DNA of 64,000 nucleotides from DASQHW01 sp963837155 (GCA_963837155.1 CAWIMB010000002.1:744001-808000), one strand, 5' to 3'. Numbered from the stretch's first letter, positions 28,352-38,021 are shown. Notes: generated by a model from the sequence alone, not told the origin. Numbers and translations: made by a program.

Positions 28352-29093
28352 GGCTGTGTTTTCCCCATTTTGACATCGACGGTGGAACCTTCTCGCCGTA
28401 CAGCACCACGCTCTTGCCGAGCACGGGGTTGAGGGCGCGTTCGCCGAGCTGCGCCCAGCGCGGGTTGCGTTCGATCAGCATGCACAAGAAGTCGTGGTAC
28501 CGCTTCACGGCCGGTGCGTCGGTGTTCTCGAGGCCGTACGCGCATTTCAGCCACCAATAGGGCGAGTGGAACGCGTGCGCGTGGTGCGAGCCTCGAAAGA
28601 AGAAGCCGGCCCGTTCCAGCTTCAGCTCGAGCTCGTGCTGGCGGTAGATACGGACGTGTCCGCCGGGCGTGTCGTGGTAGCGCCAGTTGAGCGCCCACGC
28701 CACTCGCTCGGGCCAACGGGTCGGGACGGTCGCGGCAATGCGCCCGCCGGGCCGGAGCACGCGGGCGATCTCGGTGAGCGCACGTTCGTCGTCCCAAATG
28801 TGTTCGAGCACCTCGGACACGACCACGCGATCGAACGTGCCGTCCGGGAACGGCAGGTCGAGCGCGTCGCTGTTCACCGCGCCGGCCCACTGCTCGACGG
28901 TGACCTCCGCCGCGTCGAGCATCGCGCCCGCGACTGCGATCGCGTCCTTCAGGTCGGCAGCGGAAGAGTCGAGCGCGGTGACGCGCGCGCCGCGGCGCAT
29001 CGCCGCAAACGCGTGGCGGCCGCCGCCCACGCCGAGGTCGAGCAGGCGCTCACCGCGCACCAACCCCAGCCGCTCGAAGTCAACGGTCAGCAT
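28341..29093 (-). CDS. SAM-dependent methyltransferase in GT4 operon
   Basis: Motif I is LLDLGVGGGRHAFAAMRRGA, motif II FDRVVVSEVLEHIWDDERAL and motif III RPGGRIAATVPTRWPERVAW. The 250-residue protein has a C-terminal domain with HAHAFHSPYWWLKCAYGLEN, characteristic of enzymes near glycosyltransferases. ATG 29093 is chosen; it overlaps the GT4 stop by a few bases, which suggests translational coupling. Substrate unknown. Confidence 0.8.
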   Translation of the reverse strand: MLTVDFERLGLVRGERLLDLGVGGGRHAFAAMRRGARVTALDSSAADLKDAIAVAGAMLDAAEVTVEQWAGAVNSDALDLPFPDGTFDRVVVSEVLEHIWDDERALTEIARVLRPGGRIAATVPTRWPERVAWALNWRYHDTPGGHVRIYRQHELELKLERAGFFFRGSHHAHAFHSPYWWLKCAYGLENTDAPAVKRYHDFLCMLIERNPRWAQLGERALNPVLGKSVVLYGEKVPPSMSKWGKHSLDE

Positions 29094-30383
29094 TCTCGAT
29101 CGTGGCGCCGTCGTTCGTGAGCTTCGAGCTCGAGGTAGTAGTGCTCGGCGGTGCCTTCCGCGGTCTTCCGCCACGTGAACCGGTCGAGCACGCGGCTGCG
29201 GCCCCGCTCGCCGAGGCGAGCGCGCAGCTCGTCGTCGTTCAGCACAGTGACGATCTGCTGGGCCAGCGCCCCCGGGTCACCGGGTTCGACAGTCATGGCT
29301 GATTCGCCGTGCGGGCCGACGACTTCCGGAAGCGCGCCGCCGGTGGTCGTGATGAGCGGGACCGCGCACGCCATGGCCTCGACCGCCGGCAGCGAGAAGC
29401 CTTCGTACAACGACGGTACGACGGCGATCTCGGCCTCCGCGTACAGCTCGACGATGCGCTCGTCGGTCACACCGCTCACGAACTCGATCGCGCCTTGCAA
29501 GCCGAGCCGTTCGATTTGCGCGGGTACGCGCGACTTGAGACGCGGTTGGCCGATCACGACCAGGTGCGCGTCCTCGCGCTCGGTCCGCACCTTTGCGAGT
29601 GCCTCGATCAAGTACGTCAAACCCTTGAGCGGTACGTCAGCGCTCGCGGTCGTCATCAAGCGGCCTGGAACGCGCTTGACGTGGGGCAGCGGGCGGAACT
29701 GCTGCTGATCGACACCGACCGGCACGATGTGCAGCGTGTCGGGGTGCACGTGCATCTGGGCGACGATGTCCTTCTTCGAGTTCTCCGACACCGTGAGGTG
29801 GCGCGGCAGCCGGCGCGCAACGTGCATTTGCATGCCTAAGAAGCCGTACCAACGGCGGAGCGTGAGCCGGCGGTTGAGTGACGTCGCATCCGCGAGCTCG
29901 AAGATCGCGGTCGACCGTGATCGGGTGGTGCAGCGTGTGCACGAACGGCCAGCCGTCGCGCAGAAAGCCGAGCAGCCCGCGCCCGAGGCACTGATTGTCG
30001 TGGATCAGGTCGAACTCGGCGCGGCGGTCGCGCAGCAGCTTGTAGACGCGGCGACTGAACGCATAGGGCTCGGGGAATCCGGCGCCGGCCATGATGCCGA
30101 ATTCCTGGACGTCCTCGACGGTCCGGAACTCGTGCGGCCACGGAACACGAAAGGGGTTCTCGCGCCGGTATAGGTCGAGGCTCGGGATCTTCTCGAGCAC
30201 CACCGGGCTGTCGGCGACCGGCCAGGGCTGCCCCGCGAGCATCGTGACGTGGTGTCCCAGCTCGGTGAGCTCACGGGTGACGTGCCGGCTGTAGACGCCC
30301 TGCCCCCCGCAGTGCGGGTTCCCGCGGTAGATGAGGAACGCGACACGAAGCGGGCGCGAGAGGGCGGATGCGGTGTTGGCCAT
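29087..30383 (-). CDS. GT4 family glycosyltransferase (frame broken near 29905)
   Basis: The N-terminal Rossmann half (LRVAFLIYRGNPHCGGQGVY, SRHVTRELTELGHHVTMLAG, DLIHDNQCLGRGLLGFLR) starts at ATG 30383. The C-terminal half (TVSENSKKDIVAQMHV, PVGVDQQQFRPLP, then VVPSLYEGFSLPAVEAMACA with the GT4 E-x7-E motif) is in another frame. The two join near 29905 (CCGCGAGCTCG), where one extra base lets the sequence continue ELADATSLNRRL. First gene of a minus-strand operon with a methyltransferase and a toroid protein. The sugar is not predictable. Confidence 0.82.
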
Positions 30384-30443
30384 GAAGGGACCAGGATGGA
30401 GGGAGGGCCGCGCCGGCCGCAAGCCGCCCCAAGGAGGGTCGCC

Positions 30444-32191
30444 GTGGTGTCGAGTTCGATCTCACCTTCGATGCTGAGCCAGTCACATTCCGTGACCGAC
30501 CCTCGGTGGTCCCCCTCGGGCGTTCGCCTGGCGTGGATCGACAGCTTCGACGGCCGCGGCGACCTCGTCGTCGTCCCGACCGATGACACGGGCCCACCCG
30601 TCGTCGTGACCGGCGAGTGCGGCGTGGGCGGCGGATTCTGCTGGGCGTCCGATGACGAGTTGGTCGTGGCGGCCGCCGACGGCCGGCTCGTGCTCGTCGA
30701 CGCGTGCGGTGGTGTGGTCCGCGTGCTTGCTCGCGATGGCCAGCGCGTTCGGACCGGCGGTGTCGGTGCGCGGCGATATCGCGTGCGGCATCGAACGTGA
30801 CGACGCGTGCGATGTCGTCATCGTGTCGATCGACGGCACCGAGTGGCCGCAACGCGTGTCGCACACGGACTACACGTGGGATCCGTCGTGGTCGCCCGAC
30901 GGCCGCGAGCTCGCATGGCACGAGTGGACGCTTCCCGACATGCCATGGGACGCGTCGCGCATCGTCGTGCGCGACGACGACGGCAAGACGCGCGTGGTCG
31001 CGGACAGCGCCCGGCTGCGGGCAGCCGCGCTTCTCCTCCGATGGTGCCCATCTCGCATACGTGCGCGAGCACAAGCTCTGGGTCGATGACGCGCCCTTGC
31101 TCGACGAGCAATGCGAACATGCAGAACCGTCGTGGGGTCCCGGGCAGCGATCGTTCGCGTGGTCACCGGACGGCAGTGAGCTGGCGTGGTGTCGCAACGA
31201 GGACGGCTTCGGCCGGCTCGTGATCGGTGCGCCCGGTCGCAAGTCGGCACGCGAGCTGTCCAAGGGCTGGCACCGCAGCCTCGACTGGGGAGTGCCGGGA
31301 ATCGTGTGCGCACGATCGGGCGCGGTAACGCCCACGCAGATCGTCGTCCTCGCCGCGAACGGTTCTGCGCGGCACGGCATCGCACGGGGGCCGGTCGGGG
31401 GCTTCGAACGCACGCCGCTCGTCGAGCCCAAGCTGGTCTCGTGGAAGTCAGGAAGTGCAACGGTGCACGGACTGCTCTGGCGACCCGCGGCGCCCCCGCC
31501 CGGTTCGGCCCGACGGCTCCTGATGCACGTGCACGGCGGGCCGACCGGCCAAGCCCTCGCCGACTGGAACCCGCGCGTGCAGTACTTCGTGCAGCGAGGC
31601 TGGACCGTGCTGCAACCGAACTACCGCGGGTCGACTGGCTACGGCGACGACTACCGGCGCGCGCTCGAAGGGAAGTGGGGCGAGCTCGACACCGACGACG
31701 TCGCGGCCGGGATCCGGCACACGGTGCGCGAAGGGTGGGGCGACGCGGGCCTCGTCGCGCTGATGGGAGGAAGCGCCGGCGGGCTCACCGTGCTGAATGT
31801 GGCCGCCCGGCACCCGGACCTCGTCGCGGCAGTGGTCGCGCTCTACCCGGTCACCGATCTCCTCGCGCTCGACGCCACCACGCATCGGTTCGAGTCGGGC
31901 TACAACTCCCGGCTCGTCGGCGCGCTCCCCGAGACACACGATCGGTACATCGCGAACTCGGCGATCACGCACACGTCGAAGATCACGGCACCGGTGCTGC
32001 TGCTCCACGGCACCGATGACAAATCCGTGCCGCCGGTGCAGTCAGCCGACGTCGAAGACGCGTTGCGGCGCGCCGGTACCCCTGTGGAGCGACACGTCTA
32101 TGACGGCGAAGGCCACGGCTGGCGTCGCGCGGAAACCGTCGCTGACGAGCTCGACCGCACCGACTCGTTCCTCGCTCGCCGATTGGGATGA
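30444..32191 (+). CDS. S9 family (prolyl oligopeptidase-type) serine peptidase (two frame breaks)
   Basis: The N-terminal beta-propeller part has repeated WSPSG/WSPDG motifs (TDPRWSPSGVRLAWID, DPSWSPDGRELAWHE, FAWSPDGSELAW). The C-terminal alpha/beta hydrolase domain has the nucleophile in MGGSAGGLT, the acid in LHGTDDKSVPP and the His in GEGHGW. Frame breaks near 30768 (GTGCGCGGCG) and near 31024 (CTGCGGGCAGCCGCGC) each look like one extra base. GTG 30444 follows AAGGAGG. It overlaps the next gene by four bases. Cytoplasmic: no signal peptide seen. Confidence 0.82.
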
Positions 32192-32823
32192 CCGACCTCG
32201 CGTACCAAGGTCCCAAGCGCGCCGATTGCGCGGTGCTGCTCGCGCACGGCGCCGGCGCCGACATGCATGCCGCGGCGCTCACCACCGTGGCGGACGCGCT
32301 CGCCGCGGCGAAGATCCCGTCGTTGCGCTTCAACTTCCCCTACAAGGCAGCGGGTCGACGCAGTCCCGATCGGCCGCCCGTGCTCGAAGCCGCGGTGCGC
32401 GCCGCCGCGGCGGAGCTCGCGACGCACACGAAGCTTCCCGTCGACCGGGTTGTGCTGGGCGGCCGGTCAATGGGCGGACGCATCGGCTCGATGGTTGCGG
32501 CGCAGGACGGCGCCCTCGGCGTCGTGCTGCTCGGCTATCCGTTGCATCCGCCGGGGAAGGCCGACCAGCTGCGCGTCGAGCACTTCCCGAAGCTGACGAT
32601 GCCGGTGCTGTTCGCCAGCGGCACCCGCGACGCGTTCGGCACGCCCGACGAGCTGAAGCGACAGGCCAAGAAGATCAGGGGCCGGGTCAGCTTCCATTGG
32701 ATCGAAACCGGCGACCACGGGTTCAAGCCACTGAAGGCGAGCGGCCTGACTCCGGCCGTCGCACTGGCCGGCGTGGCCGACGCCGTCGTCGACTTCGTTG
32801 CGAGCCTTCCAGCCTCCACCTGA
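32188..32823 (+). CDS. Alpha/beta hydrolase of the TEX30/KANSL3-like family
   Basis: The 211-residue protein begins LLAHGAGADMHAAAL (oxyanion strand), has the nucleophile elbow LGGRSMGGRIGSM, then LLGYPLHPPGKADQLR, an acid in FASGTRDAFGTP, and a catalytic His in ETGDHGFKP. The pattern matches dienelactone-hydrolase-like proteins related to TEX30. It is translationally coupled to the upstream peptidase (ATGA overlap). Substrate unknown. Confidence 0.8.
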   Translation: MTDLAYQGPKRADCAVLLAHGAGADMHAAALTTVADALAAAKIPSLRFNFPYKAAGRRSPDRPPVLEAAVRAAAAELATHTKLPVDRVVLGGRSMGGRIGSMVAAQDGALGVVLLGYPLHPPGKADQLRVEHFPKLTMPVLFASGTRDAFGTPDELKRQAKKIRGRVSFHWIETGDHGFKPLKASGLTPAVALAGVADAVVDFVASLPAST

Positions 32824-32835
32824 GAGACTTGTGTC

Positions 32836-33357
32836 GTGCGGGTCGAGCGCTGGTTCGCGTTCATGGACCTTTCCGGGTTCACGTCATTCGGCGACGAGTT
32901 CGGAGACGACGCATCGGTGCGTGTCCTCACGTTGTTCCGGAGCGCAGTGCGCCAGATCGCCACGGATTTCGGTGTCCGCATCGCGAAGTGGCTCGGTGAC
33001 GGCTGCATGCTCGTGTCGGTCGAGCCGCGACAGCTTGTCGGCGCGGTGTGCAAGCTCGAAGCGCTCGCGCACGATCTCGAGCTCCCGCTGGCGTTGCACG
33101 GCGGATGCGCCGGAGGTGCAGTCATCCTGCTCGAAGGCGACGACTACACCGGGCGGTGCGTGAACCTCGCCGCCCGGCTCGCGACGACTGCTCGCGCCCA
33201 CGAGATCCTTGCTCCCGTCGATCTCGAGCAGTACGTGCCTGACGGCACGCCGGTTGAGGCGGCCGGGATGATCTCGGTTGCCGGGCTGCACGATCCCGTG
33301 GAGGTCATCCGGTTCGGCTGCGCCGCCAATCATGCGAGCGATACCGTGCCCGCATGA
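32836..33357 (+). CDS. Class III adenylate/guanylate cyclase-like catalytic domain
   Basis: A single cyclase domain of 173 residues. The two metal-binding Asp are in FAFMDLSGFTSF (Asp11) and AKWLGDGCML, the purine-contacting Lys precedes the second, and the Asn and Arg for transition-state binding are in GRCVNLAARLATTAR. All key residues appear present, so it may be active, forming a homodimer. It lacks membrane or sensor domains. It overlaps the downstream enoyl-CoA hydratase by four bases. Confidence 0.75.
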   Translation: MRVERWFAFMDLSGFTSFGDEFGDDASVRVLTLFRSAVRQIATDFGVRIAKWLGDGCMLVSVEPRQLVGAVCKLEALAHDLELPLALHGGCAGGAVILLEGDDYTGRCVNLAARLATTARAHEILAPVDLEQYVPDGTPVEAAGMISVAGLHDPVEVIRFGCAANHASDTVPA

Positions 33358-34175
33358 ACTATGAAACGCTCCAGTTCGAGCGAGACGGCTACGTCGGCTG
33401 GCTGCGAATGAACCGCCCCGAAAAGTTGAACTCGTTCACGGTCCAGATGTGGCGCGAGATGGCAGCGATCGGCCACGAGTTGCGCGACGATCCCGAGCTG
33501 CGTGCGCTCGTGGTCATCGGCAACGGGCACGCGTTCTCCTCCGGGATCGACACGAGCGTGTTCACCGGGGGTGGCGCCGACTCGATCGAGGAAGGTGACG
33601 GCGCCGGCACGCGTCACCGCGACCCGACCGTCGACGGCATTCTGCGCACGCAGGATGCGTACTCGTGGCTCGAGCAGGCGCGCTACCCCACGATTGCGGC
33701 GGTCCGCGGGTATGCGCTCGGCGCCGGATTGCAGTGCGCACTCGCGTGCGACATCCGCGTGTTCGCGCGCGGCACGTCGGTTGGATTGCTCGAGCACAAG
33801 TACGGGATCCTTCCCGACCTTGGCGGGACGCAGCGGCTCCCGCGCATCGTTGGTCCCGGCAAGGCGAAGGAAATGATCTGGACCGCGGCGCGCATCGATG
33901 CCGAGGAAGCCTTTCGCATCGGCCTGTGCGAACGCCTCGTCGATGACGACGCGCTCGACGGCGAAGTCACCGCGCTTGCTTCGGAAATCGCCGCGCAACC
34001 GCCGCTCGCGGTCCAGGGCGCGAAGCGCGCCGTGGAGACGGCCAGCCGCCTGCCCGTTGCCGATGGTCTGGTCGTCGAAGCCGAGGAGCAAGCCGTGTGC
34101 CTGCGCTCCGACGACATGCGCGAGGCAATCACCGCGTTCGTCGAGAAGCGCCAACCCAACTACTCGGGCAAATAA
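33354..34175 (+). CDS. Enoyl-CoA hydratase/isomerase (crotonase family)
   Basis: The 273-residue protein has the crotonase signatures NRPEKLNSFT, FSSGIDTSVF (oxyanion hole and CoA binding) and YALGAGLQCALACDIRVFA, followed by LLEHKYGILPDLGGTQRLPR in which the Glu/Asp catalytic positions fall. The DLGGTQ sequence rather than the usual acidic catalytic pair suggests an isomerase or a hydrolase is also possible. Cytosolic, fatty-acid or branched-acid catabolism. Confidence 0.82.
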   Translation: MNYETLQFERDGYVGWLRMNRPEKLNSFTVQMWREMAAIGHELRDDPELRALVVIGNGHAFSSGIDTSVFTGGGADSIEEGDGAGTRHRDPTVDGILRTQDAYSWLEQARYPTIAAVRGYALGAGLQCALACDIRVFARGTSVGLLEHKYGILPDLGGTQRLPRIVGPGKAKEMIWTAARIDAEEAFRIGLCERLVDDDALDGEVTALASEIAAQPPLAVQGAKRAVETASRLPVADGLVVEAEEQAVCLRSDDMREAITAFVEKRQPNYSGK

Positions 34176-34186
34176 GCTCTTTAGCC

Positions 34187-35446
34187 ATGACGCGTTTCCG
34201 TGTCCGTGCAAACGGACCGCTCGAGGGCGTCGTCCACGTTTCTGGCGCGACGAAGAACTCGGGCCTCAAGCAGATGGCCGCCGCGTTGCTCGCGCCCGGC
34301 AAGACGACGTTGCGCAACATGCCCGCCGTGCGCGATCTCGATGTGATGATCGATCTCCTGCGCGTGGCCGGCGCACAGGTGGAGCAGCCGGCACCGGACG
34401 TCGTGACGATCGACGCGTCGGCCGACCTCGTTCCGGAGGCGCCGTACGAGCTCGTCACCCGGATGCGGGCGTCGTTCAACGTGCTCGGTCCGATGCTCGC
34501 CCGCTGCGGCCAAGCACGCGTCGCGCTGCCCGGCGGCGACAACATCGGGAGCCGCAAGGTTGACATGCATCTGCGCGGGCTCGCGGCAATGGGCGCCGAG
34601 GTCCAGGTCGCGCACGGCTATGTGCACGCACACGCTGACCTGCTGCACGGCGCCCGGGTCGTGCTCGAGTTCCCGAGCGTCGGGGCGACCGAGAACCTCA
34701 TGTGTGCCGCGGTGCTCGCCAAGGGCACGACGGTGATCGAGAACGCCGCGCGCGAGCCCGAGGTCACCGATCTCGCGGCGTTCCTCGACCGCATGGGCGC
34801 CCAAGTCGTGGGCGCCGGTACGTCGACGATCGAGATCGAAGGCGTCGAGCAGCTCTCACCGGCCGACAGTGCGATCATCTGCGACCGTGTCGAAGCGGGC
34901 ACGCTGTTGATGGCGTGCGGGATGACGGGCGGCGAGATCGAGCTGGTCGGCATCCGCCCCGAGCACCTCGAGATCGTCGTGATGAAGCTGTGCGAGATGG
35001 GCATGCGGATCTCGCCGACCAGCGACGGCTTGTGGGCCAAGGGCCCGCGCGGGCGCCTGCGCGCCGTCGACATCGCAACCCTGCCGCATCCCGGCTTCGC
35101 CACCGACTTCATGCCGCTTGCCGTCGCGCTGATGGCGACCGCCGACGGCAGCGCAATCGTCACCGAAAACGTGTACGACGGTCGTTTCCAGTTCGTCGAC
35201 GAGCTCGCGCGTATGGGCGCCGACGTCCGTACCGAAGGACGCCACGCGATCGTTCGGGGTGTCGACCGGCTCTCGGGTGCGCCCGTACGCGCCTCGGACG
35301 TTCGGGCCGGCGCCGCGCTCGTCCTGGCCGGACTGGTGGCCGAGGGCGAGACCACGGTCTTCGACGGCGAGCACGTCGAGCGCGGGTATTCCGACCTGCC
35401 CGCCCAGTTGCGGGCGCTGGGCGCCGATATCGACCGCCTGGAGTAG
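34187..35446 (+). CDS. murA: UDP-N-acetylglucosamine 1-carboxyvinyltransferase
   Basis: MurA transfers enolpyruvate from PEP to UDP-GlcNAc, the first committed step of peptidoglycan synthesis. Conserved blocks are SGATKNSGLKQMAAALLA (Lys-Asn pair), TRMRASFNVLGPMLAR and GFATDFMPLAVALM, with 419 residues. In the flexible loop VALPGGDNIGSRKVDMH the residue that is Cys115 in E. coli is Asp118, as in mycobacteria, which makes the enzyme insensitive to fosfomycin in characterised cases. ATG 34187 is 11 bases after the hydratase stop. Confidence 0.93.
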   Translation: MTRFRVRANGPLEGVVHVSGATKNSGLKQMAAALLAPGKTTLRNMPAVRDLDVMIDLLRVAGAQVEQPAPDVVTIDASADLVPEAPYELVTRMRASFNVLGPMLARCGQARVALPGGDNIGSRKVDMHLRGLAAMGAEVQVAHGYVHAHADLLHGARVVLEFPSVGATENLMCAAVLAKGTTVIENAAREPEVTDLAAFLDRMGAQVVGAGTSTIEIEGVEQLSPADSAIICDRVEAGTLLMACGMTGGEIELVGIRPEHLEIVVMKLCEMGMRISPTSDGLWAKGPRGRLRAVDIATLPHPGFATDFMPLAVALMATADGSAIVTENVYDGRFQFVDELARMGADVRTEGRHAIVRGVDRLSGAPVRASDVRAGAALVLAGLVAEGETTVFDGEHVERGYSDLPAQLRALGADIDRLE

Positions 35447-35533
35447 CGCTTTCCTTCCCGTGAGGGAACAGGCGCGATACTGAAGGCGTTGACGTCCCTG
35501 TCGACCGATCTACCTGGAGACGGAGCACGCCGC

Positions 35534-35779
35534 ATGGCACTGGATCTCGCAAGCATGGAAGAGGGCATCATCGAGGCCATCGAAGCAATCCGTCCCGCGC
35601 TGCAGAGCGACGGTGGCGACATCGTCTTCCAGGGTGTCGACGAGGATGGCGTCGTCAGTGTTGCGCTCGTCGGTGCGTGCGGTACGTGCCCCGTCTCGAT
35701 GATGACGCTGAAGGCCGGTGTCGAGCGCATCATCATGGATCGAGTACCGGGCGTGACCGAGGTCATCGCCGCCGAATAG
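35534..35779 (+). CDS. NifU-type C-terminal domain iron-sulfur scaffold
   Basis: About 81 residues corresponding to the NifU C-terminal domain: EAIRPALQSDGGDIVFQGV and the cluster-binding GACGTCPVSMMTLK with its CxxC. Such stand-alone Nfu proteins carry or deliver Fe-S clusters. ATG 35534 begins the conserved helix; an in-frame TTG at 35489 would add 15 residues. It is followed eight bases later by the histidine phosphatase gene. Confidence 0.85.
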   Translation: MALDLASMEEGIIEAIEAIRPALQSDGGDIVFQGVDEDGVVSVALVGACGTCPVSMMTLKAGVERIIMDRVPGVTEVIAAE

Positions 35780-35787
35780 GCGTTTCC

Positions 35788-36420
35788 GTGACGACCCGGC
35801 TTGTTCTCGTGCGCCACGGTGAGGCGCGTGCGGGCGTCGACCGAGTGATCGGTGGTCCGATCGGTTGCAAGGGTTTGACCGACACCGGACGTCATCAGGC
35901 GGAGCAATTGCGCGACCGGCTCGGCCGTACCGGAGAAGTCGTTCCCGACGTGCTTCTCGCCAGCACGTTGCCGCGCGCTATCGAGACTGCCGAGATCGTG
36001 AGCAGCGCATTCTCGGCCCGCGAGGTCACGACCGATTGCGACTATTGCGAGCTGCATGTCGGCGAGTGCGATGGGCTGACCGTCGACGAGTACGAACGCC
36101 GCTACGGCAACATCGACGCGTTTGATCCCGAGAAGCCGATGTCACCCGGAGGCGAGAGCCCGCGCACGTTCGACGAGCGCGTCCGGCGGGCAACGACGGC
36201 GCTCGTCGAGAAGTACCGCGATCAGAGTGTGATGCTGTTCACGCATGGCGGCTTCGTGTTCGCGGCGACGATGTTCCTCCTCGAAGCGCCCGGCATTCAC
36301 GCGCGCCGCGAGTTCTGGCACCCACCGAAGAACACGTCGCTCACGGTGTTGATCGGCGGCGATCCGGACGCGCGCTGGCTGCTCGACCGGTACAACGACG
36401 CCGCGGACCTGACGGACTAG
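35788..36420 (+). CDS. Histidine phosphatase superfamily protein
   Basis: The phosphoglycerate-mutase-like fold shows the catalytic LVLVRHGEARAG, the second Arg in ASTLPRAIETAEIV, the Glu in CELHVGECDG and the second His in MLFTHGGFVFA. 210 residues, GTG start at 35788. Substrate not predictable; such proteins act on phosphosugars, nucleotides or small phosphate esters. Confidence 0.85.
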   Translation: MTTRLVLVRHGEARAGVDRVIGGPIGCKGLTDTGRHQAEQLRDRLGRTGEVVPDVLLASTLPRAIETAEIVSSAFSAREVTTDCDYCELHVGECDGLTVDEYERRYGNIDAFDPEKPMSPGGESPRTFDERVRRATTALVEKYRDQSVMLFTHGGFVFAATMFLLEAPGIHARREFWHPPKNTSLTVLIGGDPDARWLLDRYNDAADLTD

Positions 36421-36431
36421 GTTCCGACCCG

Positions 36432-37334
36432 ATGCGCGAGGACCCGGCAGCGCTCGTCGACAGCGCACTCGCGGGCGACCGGCGAGCGATCGCCAAGGTG
36501 CTGTCGCTCGTCGAACAGGGCGGTGAGGGTGCGCGGGTCGCGCTCGCGATGTTGCACGGACGGACGGGACGCGCGTGGTCGGTCGGGATCACCGGCGCGC
36601 CCGGGTCGGGCAAGTCGACGCTCACCGATCAGCTCGTGATCCGTCTGCGCGCCGACGGCGGCGAAGTCGGTGTGCTCGCCGTCGACCCCAGCAGCCCGTT
36701 CAGCGGTGGCGCGATCCTGGGCGATCGCGTCCGTATGCAGCATCACACCGACGACGCCGGTGTCTTCATCAGGTCGATGGCAACTCGCGGGCACCTCGGC
36801 GGGCTCGCGCTGGCGACGCCGCAAGCGGTCCGTGTCCTCGACGCGGTGGGCAAGGCGTGGATCGTGATCGAGACCGTGGGTGTGGGCCAGGTCGAGGTCG
36901 AGGTCGCCGGGCACGCCGACACGACCGTCGTGGTCGTGAACCCGGGCTGGGGTGATTCCGTGCAGGCCGCCAAAGCCGGTCTCCTCGAGATCGCCGACAT
37001 CTTCGTGGTGAACAAGGCCGACCGCCCGGGCGCGGCCGACGCGGTCCGCGACCTCGCGGGGATGCTCGAGCTCTCCGGCGATCGCGGTTGGCGGCCACCG
37101 ATTGTGCAGACGGTCGCGACGACCGGAGATGGCGTCGACGAGCTGTTCGACGCGATCACCGCCCACCGCATGCACCTGGAATCGAGCGGCGAGGCCGACG
37201 CGCGGCGGCGCGCTCGCCTGCGCGAGGAGCTGCGCGGGCTCGTTGCGGCGCACATGCAGGAGCGCGCCGACGCGGTGTGCAGTGGCCCGGGTTTTGACGC
37301 GGTCGTCGACGAGGTCGCGGGCGCGCACGCGTGA
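36432..37334 (+). CDS. meaB: Methylmalonyl-CoA mutase-associated GTPase MeaB
   Basis: MeaB is a G3E-type GTPase chaperone that loads and protects B12-dependent acyl-CoA mutases. Walker A is GITGAPGSGKSTLTDQL, followed by LAVDPSSPFSGGAILGDRVR, the family-specific IRSMATRGHLGGLA, ETVGVGQVEVEVAGHAD and the base-recognition NKAD. 300 residues, ATG 36432. It is 13 kb from the mutase large subunit at 21543 and likely serves it or another mutase in trans. Confidence 0.93.
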   Translation: MREDPAALVDSALAGDRRAIAKVLSLVEQGGEGARVALAMLHGRTGRAWSVGITGAPGSGKSTLTDQLVIRLRADGGEVGVLAVDPSSPFSGGAILGDRVRMQHHTDDAGVFIRSMATRGHLGGLALATPQAVRVLDAVGKAWIVIETVGVGQVEVEVAGHADTTVVVVNPGWGDSVQAAKAGLLEIADIFVVNKADRPGAADAVRDLAGMLELSGDRGWRPPIVQTVATTGDGVDELFDAITAHRMHLESSGEADARRRARLREELRGLVAAHMQERADAVCSGPGFDAVVDEVAGAHA

Positions 37335-37373
37335 CCCGTACTCGGCCGCCGACGCGCTCTTGCGGGGATAGTC

Positions 37374-38012
37374 GTGCACCCGCTGCGCGCGCTGCTCGAC
37401 GAGGCGGCGCGCGGCCATTACCCGCCGGCCGACGGCGGGTTCGACGTCTTGCCTCCGCCCGACGGGCGGGCCGATGTGATGCTCGGCTTCACCGCCCATT
37501 TCGTGCTGGCGGCGCCGATCGACGCGGCCGAGGTCGCGGCCCGGGTGCCGGAGGGCGACTTCTCGGTGCCGCTGTCGGCGTCGTTCCTGATGTGGATCGC
37601 CGAGCAGCTCGGTTCGCGCCCGGGAACATTCGACGCGTTGCTGTGCGCGATCGGCACCGACGAAGGTCCACCGTCCTGGCTGCGCGAGGTCGAGGGCTTC
37701 GACCATCCGCGCGTCGAGCGCGCCAGTCGCTACCGCACCGACATGCATTTGTTTGCAACCGAGGATCGCGGCGGTGTGCTGATCGTGGGGCGCGGCATCT
37801 GCGGGCGCTGGGAGATCGGCTACGAGGTCGCACCCGAGGCGCGCGACGCCGGGCTCGGGCGCCGCCTCGTGAGGGCCGCACGCGGACTCGTACCCGCCGG
37901 CGAGCCGGTGTGGGCACAAGTCGCACCGGGCAACGCCGCGTCGATGCGGTCGACGATCGCAGGCGGCTTCGTACCGGTCGCGGCCGAAGTGCTGTTCCCA
38001 CGACCACAGTAG
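37374..38012 (+). CDS. GNAT-like acetyltransferase-domain protein
   Basis: The C-terminal half has a GNAT pattern: GRWEIGYEVAPEARDAGLGR followed by RLVRAARGL for acetyl-CoA pyrophosphate binding and WAQVAPGNAASMRSTIAGGF typical of the last strand and helix. The N-terminal 110 residues are a separate alpha/beta region with FTAHFVLAAPIDAAEVAARV. GTG 37374. The acceptor is unknown. Confidence 0.7.
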   Translation: MHPLRALLDEAARGHYPPADGGFDVLPPPDGRADVMLGFTAHFVLAAPIDAAEVAARVPEGDFSVPLSASFLMWIAEQLGSRPGTFDALLCAIGTDEGPPSWLREVEGFDHPRVERASRYRTDMHLFATEDRGGVLIVGRGICGRWEIGYEVAPEARDAGLGRRLVRAARGLVPAGEPVWAQVAPGNAASMRSTIAGGFVPVAAEVLFPRPQ

Positions 38013-38021
38013 GTTTCTCCC

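Noticed and set aside
35455..35468. Terminator hairpin after murA (TTCCC-GTGA-GGGAA)
   Set aside because: The stem is only five base pairs without a U tract, and the next gene lies on the same strand 65 bases on. Too weak to list.
21543..37334. Methylmalonyl-CoA mutase operon with meaB
   Set aside because: meaB is 13 kb away from the mutase large subunit and the latter lacks the Arg expected for methylmalonyl-CoA, so they are not a simple operon.
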